A stretch of 48,117 nucleotides of DNA from JBBRFH01 sp038224615 (GTDB taxonomy: Bacteria; Planctomycetota; Phycisphaerae; Tepidisphaerales; Tepidisphaeraceae). The stretch spans positions 1 through 48,117 of the forward strand of contig JBBRFH010000001.1 in assembly GCA_038224615.1 (NCBI GenBank), written 5' to 3'. This document shows positions 33,643-42,245 of the stretch, in pieces; within the stretch, counting starts at the first letter, position 1, and every line of letters starts with the position of its first letter. The position numbers and the translations under genes were made by a program. Under the pieces are notes generated by a model. It did not search any database. It was not told the origin of the DNA and saw only the letters and a list, made by a program, of their open reading frames with translations.

Positions 33643-33723
33643 ACGTTTCTAATGCCGGGTCTCCATTACTGAGTTTCTCGCGCACTGATACGGAAGCTGC
33701 TGATGAGCGTCATTCGGCGCACG

Positions 33724-33757
33724 AAAAAACCCCTCGCACCGGTGAAGGCACGAGGGG
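33724..33757 (-). terminator. Rho-independent terminator for the exported-protein gene
   Basis: Read on the minus strand: stem CCCCTCG / CGAGGGG with partly paired TGCC..GGTG inside, followed by TTTTTT (33724-33729 on the plus strand are A). It lies 36 bp after the stop codon of the gene at 33793-35580. Confidence 0.85.
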
Positions 33758-33792
33758 CTGTATTTTAGACCACGGCGTCCGTGACGCGTGGG

Positions 33793-35580
33793 TTACAAGT
33801 TTCCGCCGCCTCCGCCGCGCTGCATTTGCATGAACGCCTGCATGCCGGCGGCGATGATCGCCTGCACGGTGCTGCTGGGGACGTGGACATCGACGCGGAT
33901 CGACGTGCCGTCCGTGCCCATGGTCGCGCCGATGGGCGGGAGTTCCGGCGGCAACTGCACCTGCACCGGCAGGCCGAACTGGCCGGCGGTGGCGATGCCA
34001 GTGTTGACCATCTCGTCGAGCGCCACGTAGTACTCGACGACGCGCGTCTTGGGCAGTTGGTCGGTCACGACCTTGACGTGCTCGAGCTTGGACAGGCTGT
34101 CTTCCTTCGCCTGCGACGCCTTGATGAACTTGCCGATCGTCGCATCGGGTGCCCCGACGGTGAGGATGAAATCCTTGTCGCCGAGCGGGGCAGTGTTGTA
34201 GGCGATGCCTTCGGGGCCGTAGAAGATCGCCAGCATCTGCTCCGCCTGGGCGGCCATGGGATCGTCCGGCGAGGCGGGGAAGTCGAACTTGAGCGTGTCG
34301 AAGGTCACGCCCTCGATCTGCTTGCTGTTAAGCGTCTGCGTGCATTCGGGCTTCTTCTTCCCTTCAGGAACCTTGAGGTCGGCGAGGAAGGTCTTGAGGA
34401 CGGCGACGCCTTCCGTGGAGAGCTGCTTCATCTCCTTGCCACCGCCGTGGTAGACGGTGATCTGCTGGAGAACGGCTTCCTTGCCGGGCTCGGTCGGCGC
34501 GGGCATGCCGATGGTGAAGCCGGTGTTGGCTTTGATGGCGGCGCGCATCGTGTCGGCAAGCTTGCCGACGCCTTCCATGCCTTCGATCTTCTTCAATTCG
34601 TCGAGGATCGGGTCGACCAGATCGTCAATGACCTTCGCCGAGGCGCCGGCGGTGTATTCGCTGCCGCCGAAGAACAGATATTTGCCGGCGGGCAGGCCGA
34701 CGGTCAAGGGCTTGTCGGTCCCCTTGAAATCAGCGGCAAACTTGCCGAGGTAGCTGTCAGGCTTAAACGCGCTGAGCAGGGTGAAGTTCATTCCCTGCTC
34801 GTTGATGTTCAGGCCCACCGTCGCGCCGTCGCTGTCGTTCAGGAACGACTTGGCAAGCCAGACGAACTGCTTGAGCGTCGTCTTTAGCAACGGCTTGTAC
34901 TTGGCGTCGATCTCCTTGTTTTCCTTGTCGATCTCGCCCATCGCCTTGTCGACGAATTTGTCGAACTCGGGCATCACCTCGGGCGTGATCTTGGCGAAGT
35001 TGGCATAGAGGACGAAATCCTGCCGCGCCGCTTCCTTGGTCGGCAAGGCGGAGAGCTTGAGCGTGTCGGCGGGCTTGGCGAGCAGTTCCTTCGACGGACT
35101 CATCGCGGCGTAGGCGCCCCAGTTGGCGACGAAGCGCGGCGCGTCGCGTCCGGGATTGCCGGGGAAATCGACTTCGGTGATGTCGCCGTCGGCCTTGGCA
35201 CCCTCGAAGTTGCCGATGAAGTCGCCGTAGTTCGAGACGGGGACCAGGATGACGATCGAGTGGTCTCCGCTCAATCCTGTTGCCTTGGGCGAGAGGAACG
35301 CAAAGCCGAACTCGCCGTCTTCCTTCAGGCCCTTCTGGATGCCGAGCTTCTGCTTCAACGACGCGAGCGGGTCCTGCATCTGTGGGACGAAATTGGCGAT
35401 CGCGAAGTCGTTGGCGAGCTGTCCCACCTTCTTGCTCGTCGCGGCAAGGTTGGCAACCTTGACTGCGACCAGCGTGTCGGAGGGGAATTGCTCAAGAACG
35501 TCGGCGCGGGCGAACGGCACAAAAGTCGCCAGAGCAGCGATCGTGAGTGCGGCGAGCCGGCAGGTCTTCAATTTTCGCAT
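33793..35580 (-). CDS. Large exported protein of unknown function
   Basis: 595-residue secreted protein with a clear signal peptide (MRKLKTCRLAALTIAALATF, cleavage near FARA). I do not recognise the family with confidence. The mature start DVLEQFPSDTLVAVKVANLA resembles DUF3352-like proteins, in which a 'Pro-x-Asp-Thr' opening recurs. The rest is a mixed alpha/beta protein with many Lys and few Cys (a single Cys, in KKPECTQTL), and the tail MQMQRGGGGGNL is Gly-rich. Start at 35580 is supported by GGGAG 6 bases upstream; the frame extends further into a repeat without homology. It is monocistronic with a strong terminator, so it is probably well expressed. Confidence 0.75.
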   Translation of the reverse strand: MRKLKTCRLAALTIAALATFVPFARADVLEQFPSDTLVAVKVANLAATSKKVGQLANDFAIANFVPQMQDPLASLKQKLGIQKGLKEDGEFGFAFLSPKATGLSGDHSIVILVPVSNYGDFIGNFEGAKADGDITEVDFPGNPGRDAPRFVANWGAYAAMSPSKELLAKPADTLKLSALPTKEAARQDFVLYANFAKITPEVMPEFDKFVDKAMGEIDKENKEIDAKYKPLLKTTLKQFVWLAKSFLNDSDGATVGLNINEQGMNFTLLSAFKPDSYLGKFAADFKGTDKPLTVGLPAGKYLFFGGSEYTAGASAKVIDDLVDPILDELKKIEGMEGVGKLADTMRAAIKANTGFTIGMPAPTEPGKEAVLQQITVYHGGGKEMKQLSTEGVAVLKTFLADLKVPEGKKKPECTQTLNSKQIEGVTFDTLKFDFPASPDDPMAAQAEQMLAIFYGPEGIAYNTAPLGDKDFILTVGAPDATIGKFIKASQAKEDSLSKLEHVKVVTDQLPKTRVVEYYVALDEMVNTGIATAGQFGLPVQVQLPPELPPIGATMGTDGTSIRVDVHVPSSTVQAIIAAGMQAFMQMQRGGGGGNL

Positions 35581-35693
35581 GGATCTCCCAAGGTTGGTTG
35601 GTTCATTCTGAACGCGGGCGATGACGCTAACACGCGACCGGCGCACGGTCAACGATTCATTCGCCGCACTGTCGCGATAGCGTTGCAGAAAAA

Positions 35694-35860
35694 GTCTGGC
35701 TTCTGCCGCGAAGGCGAAAGCGACGTGCGCCTTGGTATGCGATGATCGGTAGTCGCTTGCGCCTTCGCGGGCATTTGTGTGTGCAACGGTCGGTCCCAAA
35801 GAAAAGCCCCGCCCCAACTTTATCCCATCCCTGCCCTGGCGTACTGGGCGCGCGTGCCCG
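35694..35860. repeat. Interspersed palindromic element, type E copy 3
   Basis: Starts GTCTGGCTTCTGCCGCGAAG, core GCGAAGGCGAAAGCGAC / GTCGCTTGCGCCTTCGC, tail TTTGTGTGTGCAAC and GGTCGGTC. Third copy of the element at 10487 and 30391. It ends just before the fragment at 35863. Confidence 0.8.
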
Positions 35861-35862
35861 GA

Positions 35863-36033
35863 TCAGCGATTCACAAGTAGCATGATCGCGAAAATTGAAC
35901 TTACGACTGTCATCAACCCGCCTGCGATCAGCCCGAAGATTGCCCGGCCCATGCCGTGTTTGGTGGGGTCGCGACGAATCTCGCCAATGGCGAGGATCCC
36001 GGTCACGATCGCGCCGATCGCGAAGGGCCGGCA
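35863..36033 (-). pseudogene. C-terminal fragment of a small membrane protein (DUF4190-like)
   Basis: A minus-strand frame reading FAIGAIVTGILAIGEIRRDP, then TKHGMGRAIFGLIAGGLMTV and ending in MLLVNR before TGA. Two hydrophobic segments with an RRDPTKHGMGRA turn between them match the pattern of DUF4190-type two-helix membrane proteins. The frame has no ATG, and an in-frame TGA lies directly upstream, so the N-terminus is missing; a GTG start inside the first helix is the only alternative. It is divergent from the acyltransferase gene, whose start is 47 bp away. Confidence 0.5.
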
Positions 36034-36079
36034 TCAGCGTGCTATCGCGATGACCGGCGATCCGTAGAATCGCCCGCTG

Positions 36080-37012
36080 ATGGCCAAGCCGCGCAATGAC
36101 TGGATCGACTGGCTGCAGTACCTCGCGCTGCGCGTCATCCACATGGTCATGCACTGCTGGCCGGTGCAGGTGAACCTGAAGGGGGCGCAGCTCATCGGCG
36201 ATGCCCTGTACTTCGTCGATGCCAGGCACCGCAAGCGCGCCTGCGGCAACATCCGCCGATCGTTTCCGCATTTCTCCGAGCAGCGCGTCGAAAAGCTCGC
36301 CCGCGAGAGCATGCGGCAGATGATCATGCTCTTCGTCGAGGTGCTGTTCACCGTCCGACTGGTGCGCATTGATACGTTCATGACGCACATGCGGGTCGGC
36401 GGGGATTTTCGCAGGACGCTCGAACTGCTGATGCAGCGCCATCGCGGCCTGATCATGTTGACCGGGCACTACGGCAACTGGGAAATCCTCGGCTACGTCC
36501 TGGGCACGCTCGGTTTCTCCACCGTCGCCGTCGCCCGGCCGCTGGATAATCGGTACGTCAACGAATGGCTGCTCGGCGTGCGCGAGCGGCTGGGCATGCG
36601 CATCGTCGATAAAAAGGGCGCCACCGAAGACATCACCCGTACCCTCGATGCCCACGGCACGGTCTGCTTCATCGCCGACCAGAACGCCGGCCCGAAGGGA
36701 CTTTTCGTCGATTTTTTCGGCCGAAAGGCGAGCACGTACAAGTCGATCGGCCTGCTGGCGATGCAATACCAGGTGCCCGTCGTCATCGGCTACGCCCGCC
36801 GCGTCGGCACGAACTTCGATTTTGAGATCGGCACCCAGGACATCATCTACCCCGAAGACTGGGCCGGCGAAGACAAGCCACTGAACTACATCACGCAGCG
36901 ATACTCAAAGGCGATCGAAGACAGTGTCCGCGCCGACCCCGGCCAGTACCTGTGGGTCCACCGCCGATGGAAGACCAGACCGAAAGGCGAGGCGCCGGAA
37001 CAATATGACTGA
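36080..37012 (+). CDS. Lysophospholipid (LpxL/HtrB-type) acyltransferase
   Basis: 310-residue inner-membrane-associated acyltransferase of the lipid A late-acylation family. The HxxxxE active site is GHYGNWE (His130, Glu135). Other family features are VARPLDNRYVNEWL, FIADQNAGPKGLFVDFFGRK and QYLWVHRRWKTRP. A hydrophobic N-terminal segment (about 12-30) is the expected membrane anchor. The presence of this gene suggests a lipid A-like outer membrane. The acyl acceptor cannot be told. It is monocistronic; the 327-bp gap downstream is occupied by a palindrome. Confidence 0.88.
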   Translation: MAKPRNDWIDWLQYLALRVIHMVMHCWPVQVNLKGAQLIGDALYFVDARHRKRACGNIRRSFPHFSEQRVEKLARESMRQMIMLFVEVLFTVRLVRIDTFMTHMRVGGDFRRTLELLMQRHRGLIMLTGHYGNWEILGYVLGTLGFSTVAVARPLDNRYVNEWLLGVRERLGMRIVDKKGATEDITRTLDAHGTVCFIADQNAGPKGLFVDFFGRKASTYKSIGLLAMQYQVPVVIGYARRVGTNFDFEIGTQDIIYPEDWAGEDKPLNYITQRYSKAIEDSVRADPGQYLWVHRRWKTRPKGEAPEQYD

Positions 37013-37103
37013 CGCGTTTGTGTCGTGAAACCTGCTCGCCAGCTCAAGGTGTCGAACGACGAATAAGTCCCACCCCCTGCATTGCGTGTTCCGAAAAAAA
37101 ATA

Positions 37104-37208
37104 CGAGCCGCGAAGCTGCGAAGAGCGCGAAGACAGACGCGAAGAATGCTCATTTCTTTATGTTCCCCTTCGCGTTGATCTTTGCGCTCTTCGCAGCTTT
37201 GCGGCTCG
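37104..37208. repeat. Intergenic palindrome, type D-like copy 2
   Basis: Inverted repeat CGAGCCGCGAAGCTGCGAAG / CTTCGCAGCTTTGCGGCTCG with inner AGCGCGAAG / CTTTGCGCT. Related in style to types C and D. The remainder of the gap 37013-37339 shows no gene. Confidence 0.8.
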
Positions 37209-37339
37209 CATTGGATTTTATCCGCGGGTTTCATGGCGTAAACGTTTGCCGCGTCCGCGTCGTGCCCAGGCGGCGCTGTGCATCATGGCCGCGACGCGAT
37301 TGACGGTGCCGGCGACAAACGTTCCGACTTCGCCTCGCT

Positions 37340-38443
37340 TCAGCCTCGCGCCAGCGCGTCGGACTGCTGGACGAACTCGCTGCCCTTCCACTCGCCGTCT
37401 TTGGTGACGGCCTTCGCTGCCTTGGCTTCGGCTTGGCGCTTCACGAGGTCGGCGTGGGTGGTGAAGTACTGCAGACTGTGGCCTTTGAAGTCGGCGATGG
37501 TCTCGAAGTTCTTGCTCGCCATGAACGTGAGCAGCTCTTCCTTCATCTTCTTGACCATGTCGTACCCGTACTTCATTACGCCAGTACACACCTGCACCGT
37601 ATCTGCGCCGAGCAGGATAAACTGGGCCGCGTCCTTGCCGGTTTCGATCCCGCCAATGCCGCTAAGGCTGCGGCCGGGGAACTTATCGCGGATGACTTCG
37701 GCGATTTCCTTCACCATCCGCAGCGCGATCGGCTTGATCGCGATCGACGAGTACCCGCCGAGCACGGTGTAGCCTTCGACGGTCGGCTCAGGGCGAAGCG
37801 TCTCGAGGTCAACACCCATCACCGACAGGATTGTATTGATCGCCGCGACGCCCTGGCACCCCGCGCCCAGCGCCGCTTCAGCACCGCCGGCGATGCTGGT
37901 GACGTTGGGCGTGAGCTTGGCCCATACGGGGATCTTGGCGGCGCCCATCACCCAGCCGCAGACCTCGTGCATGATTTTGTTGTCCTGCCCCATCGCCGCG
38001 CCCATTTTTCGCTCCGGCAAACCGTGCGGGCAGGAAAAATTCAGCTCAAATCCCGCCACGCCCGTCGCCTGCACGCGCTCGACGATCTCGATCCACGCGT
38101 CCTTGTTGTACTCCTCCATGATCGACGCGATCACCACGCCGTCGGGGTACTTGTCCTTGAGCATCTTCAGCTCGTCGATCCACACGCTGAAAGGCCGGTC
38201 GGAGATCAGCTCGATGTTCTGCCAGCCGATGATCTCCTTGCTGGCCGTCCGCAATCGCGCGTAGCGCGGCGACACGTTGACGACCTTGGAGGCATCGAGG
38301 CTGATCGTCTTGATGACGACCGCTCCCCAACCTTCATCGAGCGCCTTGCCGATGACATTCGCATTCGTCCCCGGCGGGCCGGAGCCGATGATGAAGGGAT
38401 TAGGAAGCTGGATGCCGTCGACAGTGGTGGCAAGAGTGGGCAT
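37340..38443 (-). CDS. preA: Dihydropyrimidine dehydrogenase, PreA-type catalytic subunit lacking the C-terminal ferredoxin domain
   Basis: 367-residue flavoprotein. In the PreA/PreT enzyme it reduces uracil and thymine to the dihydro forms, the first step of reductive pyrimidine degradation. FMN-barrel motifs include PNPFIIGSGPPGTNANVIGK, GWGAVVIKTIS and ELNFSCPHGLPERKMGAAMG, with the catalytic Cys138; the last segment closely resembles the equivalent part of mammalian dihydropyrimidine dehydrogenase. GIGGIETGKDAAQFILLGAD binds phosphate. E. coli PreA has about 411 residues and ends in a two-[4Fe-4S] ferredoxin domain; here no CxxCxxC motifs exist and the C-terminus is an Ala/Lys-rich helix. 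No preT partner is in the window. Dihydropyrimidinase is the next gene upstream on the same strand. Confidence 0.85.
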   Translation of the reverse strand: MPTLATTVDGIQLPNPFIIGSGPPGTNANVIGKALDEGWGAVVIKTISLDASKVVNVSPRYARLRTASKEIIGWQNIELISDRPFSVWIDELKMLKDKYPDGVVIASIMEEYNKDAWIEIVERVQATGVAGFELNFSCPHGLPERKMGAAMGQDNKIMHEVCGWVMGAAKIPVWAKLTPNVTSIAGGAEAALGAGCQGVAAINTILSVMGVDLETLRPEPTVEGYTVLGGYSSIAIKPIALRMVKEIAEVIRDKFPGRSLSGIGGIETGKDAAQFILLGADTVQVCTGVMKYGYDMVKKMKEELLTFMASKNFETIADFKGHSLQYFTTHADLVKRQAEAKAAKAVTKDGEWKGSEFVQQSDALARG

Positions 38444-38972
38444 GCGTGACTACTACTTCTTCCGCGTTCTTTCGCCGCGAATTCTCCGGGTTGGTTCGAC
38501 CCCGTAGAATAGCGTGATTTTGCGGAGAATGCGAACAGATAGACGAAGTAGCCGTAGATGAACGCGGATGAACGCAGATCAGAATGGGTGCCAGAAGGCC
38601 GGCGCGGGTGCCACAGGTCGGGCGTACTCGACAGACCTGTGCCGAGCGTCAACCGACGCACAGGACTGCGGTGTACCGGCGACCTTGTGGCACCCGGCAG
38701 CAGCGCTTCGCTCTTGTTGAATCGATCGCGTACGGCCGAACGGCGTGCGTACACGTCTCACGGGCGAGACGCCCGTGCTACGTCAGGCAACGTCAACACC
38801 GACCCGCATTCCGAACACCGCCCCGACGACAATGCTGAGGCGAAATCCCGTTGGCAAGATGCCAACGGCACAGCAGACGGATAGTTGTTTTCCTCATGCT
38901 TTTCCGACTTCATTTCCAAACTATTCCGCTTCGTGGTCCTTCGTGCCTACTTCGTCGCTTCGTGGTGAAAAA
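38444..38972. other. 529-bp gap with small palindromes, no gene
   Basis: Between preA and the dihydropyrimidinase gene, so these two are unlikely to be one compact operon. It contains an inverted repeat GGGTGCCACAGGTCG (38606-38620) / CGACCTTGTGGCACCC (38680-38695), a small CACGGGCG..CGCCCGTG hairpin near 38760-38776, and a half copy of a type D palindrome (CTTCGTGGTCCTTCGTGCC) at about 38929-38966. Confidence 0.55.
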
Positions 38973-40355
38973 TCAAATGCCGATCGTCGGCCCGCGCTTG
39001 AGGAAATTACCGTCCATTTTGCTGCCGACGTACTGGTCGTTGTCGATCACCACCTTGCCGCGGCTGAGAACCGTGACGGGTTTGCCGGTGATCTGCATGC
39101 CTTCAAAGAGGCTGTAGTCGCAGTTCATGTGGTGCGTTTTGGCGCTGATGGTGCGCTTCACGTTCGGATCGAAGATCACGATGTCGGCATCGGAGCCGAC
39201 GGCGATCGTGCCTTTTTTCGGGAACATACCGAAGAGCTTGGCGCTGGCGGTGCAGCAGACGTCGACCCACTTATTGAGCGTCCAGCCGCGCTGCATCGCG
39301 CCGTCGTAGACGACACTGAGGCGGTCTTCGACACCCGGCCCGCCGTTGGGAATCTTGGTGAAATCGCCGCGGCCGAGTTCTTTTTGGCCTTTGAAGTTGA
39401 AGGGGCAGTGGTCGGTGCTGACTTCCTGGAGATAGCCGAGTTTGAGGGCCTTCCAGAGCGGCTCGATGTTTTCACGGCCGGCGAGCGGCGGGGTGAAGAC
39501 GTACTTGGCACCCTCAAAATCAGGCTTGTCGTAGCACGAGTCATCGAGGAAAAGATATTGCGTACACGTTTCGCCGTAGGCGCGGTTGCCGCGATCGCGG
39601 GCGCGCATAAGTTCGATCATCGACGCTTCGCAGGAAACGTGGACGATAAACACCGGGCTGTTGGCGAACTCGGCGACGCGCAGCGCGCGGGCGGTGCCGT
39701 CGGCCTGCATCACCGGCGGGCGCGATTGGGCGTGGTACTTCGGCTCGGTCTTACCGGCCGCCATCAGCTCGGCGACTTTTAGCGTGATGGCATCGCCATT
39801 CTCGGCGTGAACCAACGTCAAGCCGCCGGCTTCGCCTGCCGATCGCATGACTCGGAACATGGTCTGGTCGTCGACCATGAACACGCCCGGGTACGCGAGG
39901 AAGAGTTTGAACGTTGTAATGCCCTGATCGACAATTTTTTTGAACTCGCTCTCGTGTCGCGGCTCGTATTGGGTTACCGCGAGGTGGTACGAGTAATCGA
40001 TGGCGCAATTGCCTTGCGCCTTGGCGTGCCAGTCGTCGATGGTCTGCTGGAACGTCTTGCCCTTGTACTGGATGGCGAAGTCGATGATCGACGTCGTTCC
40101 ACCGAACGCCGCGGCGCGGGTGCCGGTCTCGAAGCTGTCGCTGGAGACGGTGCCGCCGAAGGGCAGTTCCATGTGGACGTGCGGGTCGATCGCGCCGGGG
40201 ATCACGTACTGGCCGGCCGCGTCGATGACCTTATCAACGCCGGCTTCGGGCAGCTTGCGGCCGATCGCGCTGATCGTCTCTCCGTCGATCAACACGTCCG
40301 CCAGATAATCGTCCACCGCCGTGATAATGCGGCCGTTTTTGATGAGTGTCGTCAT
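38973..40355 (-). CDS. hydA: Dihydropyrimidinase
   Basis: 460-residue zinc hydrolase that opens 5,6-dihydrouracil to N-carbamoyl-beta-alanine, step two of reductive pyrimidine degradation. Amidohydrolase metal ligands are visible: DPHVHME (His59, His61), carboxylated Lys150 in TTFKLFLAYPG, His in LTLVHAENGD and FIVHVSCEAS, and Asp in VSTDHCPF. Length and order match D-hydantoinase/dihydropyrimidinase closely, and the neighbours argue for the pyrimidine substrate. Start at 40355, directly inside the unit next to a type D palindrome. Confidence 0.93.
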   Translation of the reverse strand: MTTLIKNGRIITAVDDYLADVLIDGETISAIGRKLPEAGVDKVIDAAGQYVIPGAIDPHVHMELPFGGTVSSDSFETGTRAAAFGGTTSIIDFAIQYKGKTFQQTIDDWHAKAQGNCAIDYSYHLAVTQYEPRHESEFKKIVDQGITTFKLFLAYPGVFMVDDQTMFRVMRSAGEAGGLTLVHAENGDAITLKVAELMAAGKTEPKYHAQSRPPVMQADGTARALRVAEFANSPVFIVHVSCEASMIELMRARDRGNRAYGETCTQYLFLDDSCYDKPDFEGAKYVFTPPLAGRENIEPLWKALKLGYLQEVSTDHCPFNFKGQKELGRGDFTKIPNGGPGVEDRLSVVYDGAMQRGWTLNKWVDVCCTASAKLFGMFPKKGTIAVGSDADIVIFDPNVKRTISAKTHHMNCDYSLFEGMQITGKPVTVLSRGKVVIDNDQYVGSKMDGNFLKRGPTIGI

Positions 40356-40366
40356 AGGTTCGATTT

Positions 40367-40526
40367 ACCACGAAGACACGAAGGATGCACGAAGGAGCAC
40401 GAAGACGAGAAACCCCGAATCTGCACGAATCGACACGAAACTAGAAGAAGGCAGAAAACCGTTTTCTTTGCATTGGCTCCTCTTGTATTCGTGTTCCTTC
40501 GTGCCTCCTTCGTGTCTTCGTGGTGA
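40367..40526. repeat. Intergenic palindrome, type D copy 3
   Basis: Inverted repeat ACCACGAAGACACGAAGG / CCTTCGTGTCTTCGTGGT with tandem ACGAAG units, about 160 bp. It fills the gap between the dihydropyrimidinase and aminotransferase genes, which are on the same strand. Confidence 0.85.
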
Positions 40527-40533
40527 AAGCATT

Positions 40534-41817
40534 TTATTGAGCAGCCACGAGCCCGGCCTCAATCGCGTCGACCAGTTCGTCCACCTGGTCTTTGGCGGCG
40601 TTGAGCATCAGGCCGGTGCGGATGACGTTGCCCCAGACGCCGCCTTTGCCGATGAGGACGCCGCGTTCCTTGGTCTTCTCGAAGACCTTGAGGACGGTGG
40701 CGGGGTCGGGCTTTTTGGTTTTGCGGTCTTCGACGAATTCCAGCGCCTGCATCATGCCGATGCCGCGGGCGTCGCCGATGACGGGATACTTTTCCTTTAG
40801 TTCGGCGAAGCGCTGGCCGAGGTAGGTGCCGGGGGTTTTGCAGTTGTCGACGAGGTTGTTGTCGTCGATCACCTTCAGCGTTGCGGTGGCGGCCGCCATG
40901 CTGACGGGGTTGCCGCCGTAGGTGGCGAAGGTGATGCCGGGGAACTTGTCGGCCACCTCAGGCGTGGCGATCGTCATCGCGACGGGCGCGCCGTTGCCCA
41001 TGCCCTTGGCGCTGGTGATGATGTCAGGGACGACGTCGTAATGCTCGATGCCCCACCAGTGCCCACCGGTGCGGCCCCAGGCGGTCTGCACTTCGTCGGC
41101 AATGAATATCCCGCCGTAATTGCGGGCGATCTGCGCGGCACGTTCAAAGTAGCCTTTCGGCGGGACCATGAAGCCGCCCGAGCCGATCACCACCTCTGAC
41201 ATGAACGCCGCGATCGTGCCGTTGGTCGTCGTCTGGATCAGCTCCTCAATGTCGTTGGCGCACTCGAGGCTGCAGTTGCTGCTGTCCCTGGCGCCGAACG
41301 GACAGCGATAGCAGTAGGGGGCGTGTGCGTGCTTGATGCCGGAGACGGGTAGCGGAACCTTCTTCCATCCCGATTGTCCGCACCCCGCCAGCGTCTGCAA
41401 ACTGCGCCCGGAGTAACTATGCCGCAGCGTGATGATGTCCATGTTGCCTGTTGCGACGCGGGCGGCGTTCATGGCGGTTTCGTTGGCCTCGGTGCCGCTG
41501 CTGCTGAAGAAGGTTTTCTTCAGGTTGCCCGGCGTCATGTGGGCCAGCTTCTCGGCGAGGTTCGACTGCGGCGCGCTGGCGTACAGCGTCGAGGTATGGC
41601 TGATCGTCTTCACCTGCTCGATGATCGCATTGACGACGACCGGATTGGCGTGACCGACAGAGACCGTCAGCACGCCGCCGAACGCGTCGAGGTAGCGCTT
41701 GCCGGCGCTATCCCAGACGTAGTGGCCTTGGCCGCGCACGATCTCGATCGGCTCCTTGTAGTACATGGAGACGGCGGGGAACAGGTACTGTTTGTGCTTG
41801 CGAACGGCTTCACTCAT
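40534..41817 (-). CDS. Class III (AGXT2-like) PLP-dependent aminotransferase
   Basis: 427-residue aminotransferase. PLP-binding features are FFSSSGTEANETAMNAAR, GGIFIADEVQTAWGRTGGHW with Asp241, and PDIITSAKGMGNGAPVA with the Schiff-base Lys271. A Cys-rich loop YCYRCPFGARDSSNCSLEC matches the alanine-glyoxylate aminotransferase 2 type. Next to pyrimidine degradation genes it most plausibly transaminates beta-alanine or beta-aminoisobutyrate to the semialdehyde; this is inference from context. It is divergent from the mmsA gene, which would use its product. Confidence 0.88.
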   Translation of the reverse strand: MSEAVRKHKQYLFPAVSMYYKEPIEIVRGQGHYVWDSAGKRYLDAFGGVLTVSVGHANPVVVNAIIEQVKTISHTSTLYASAPQSNLAEKLAHMTPGNLKKTFFSSSGTEANETAMNAARVATGNMDIITLRHSYSGRSLQTLAGCGQSGWKKVPLPVSGIKHAHAPYCYRCPFGARDSSNCSLECANDIEELIQTTTNGTIAAFMSEVVIGSGGFMVPPKGYFERAAQIARNYGGIFIADEVQTAWGRTGGHWWGIEHYDVVPDIITSAKGMGNGAPVAMTIATPEVADKFPGITFATYGGNPVSMAAATATLKVIDDNNLVDNCKTPGTYLGQRFAELKEKYPVIGDARGIGMMQALEFVEDRKTKKPDPATVLKVFEKTKERGVLIGKGGVWGNVIRTGLMLNAAKDQVDELVDAIEAGLVAAQ

Positions 41818-42148
41818 GGCAACTCGTCAGTGCTCGCAGGGGAGCAGCGGTCAATCGGGATCATGCGTCGCAACAGCAGCGCGCGACGAAGCGCGCACAT
41901 TTTGTGTGGACCTGTCAGACGCTCGGTCGGGCCGATCAAAGTGTAAGGTTCGAACTGTCAATCGGGCACTTGTGTGGGCTCGATGGCGGAGTCGGTTGGT
42001 TCTACGACAGTCGCACCCCGCCCTTGTGTACGAGCCAAACCGGATTACTATACAAACACCATCCGCCTTGTAAAGCAGGAAGAGGAAGACCGATCCACGA
42101 GTAAACACGAATCGACGAATCAAATGCAGCGCCATCGCGCGCGAGTAT

Positions 42149-42217
42149 TGTAGTGTGGGTATCCTGCCCACGCTCTGCCTTTCCTAAGATCGCTATGGGC
42201 AGGATGCCCTACAGTAC
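42149..42217. repeat. Palindrome in the mmsA upstream region
   Basis: Inverted repeat GTAGTGTGGGTATCCTGCCC / GGGCAGGATGCCCTAC, 29 bp before the mmsA start. It lies in the 428-bp divergent gap (41818-42245), which otherwise shows no gene and must hold the promoters of the aminotransferase and mmsA genes; the A/T-rich stretch near 42040-42075 is a plausible location. Confidence 0.75.
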
Positions 42218-42245
42218 GAATATCGTCTCGACCGCAGGAGTCCTC

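Noticed and set aside
33781..34887. Long plus-strand frame opposite the exported 595-residue protein
   Set aside because: Antisense shadow rich in Arg, Asp and His; the minus frame has a ribosome binding site, signal peptide and terminator.
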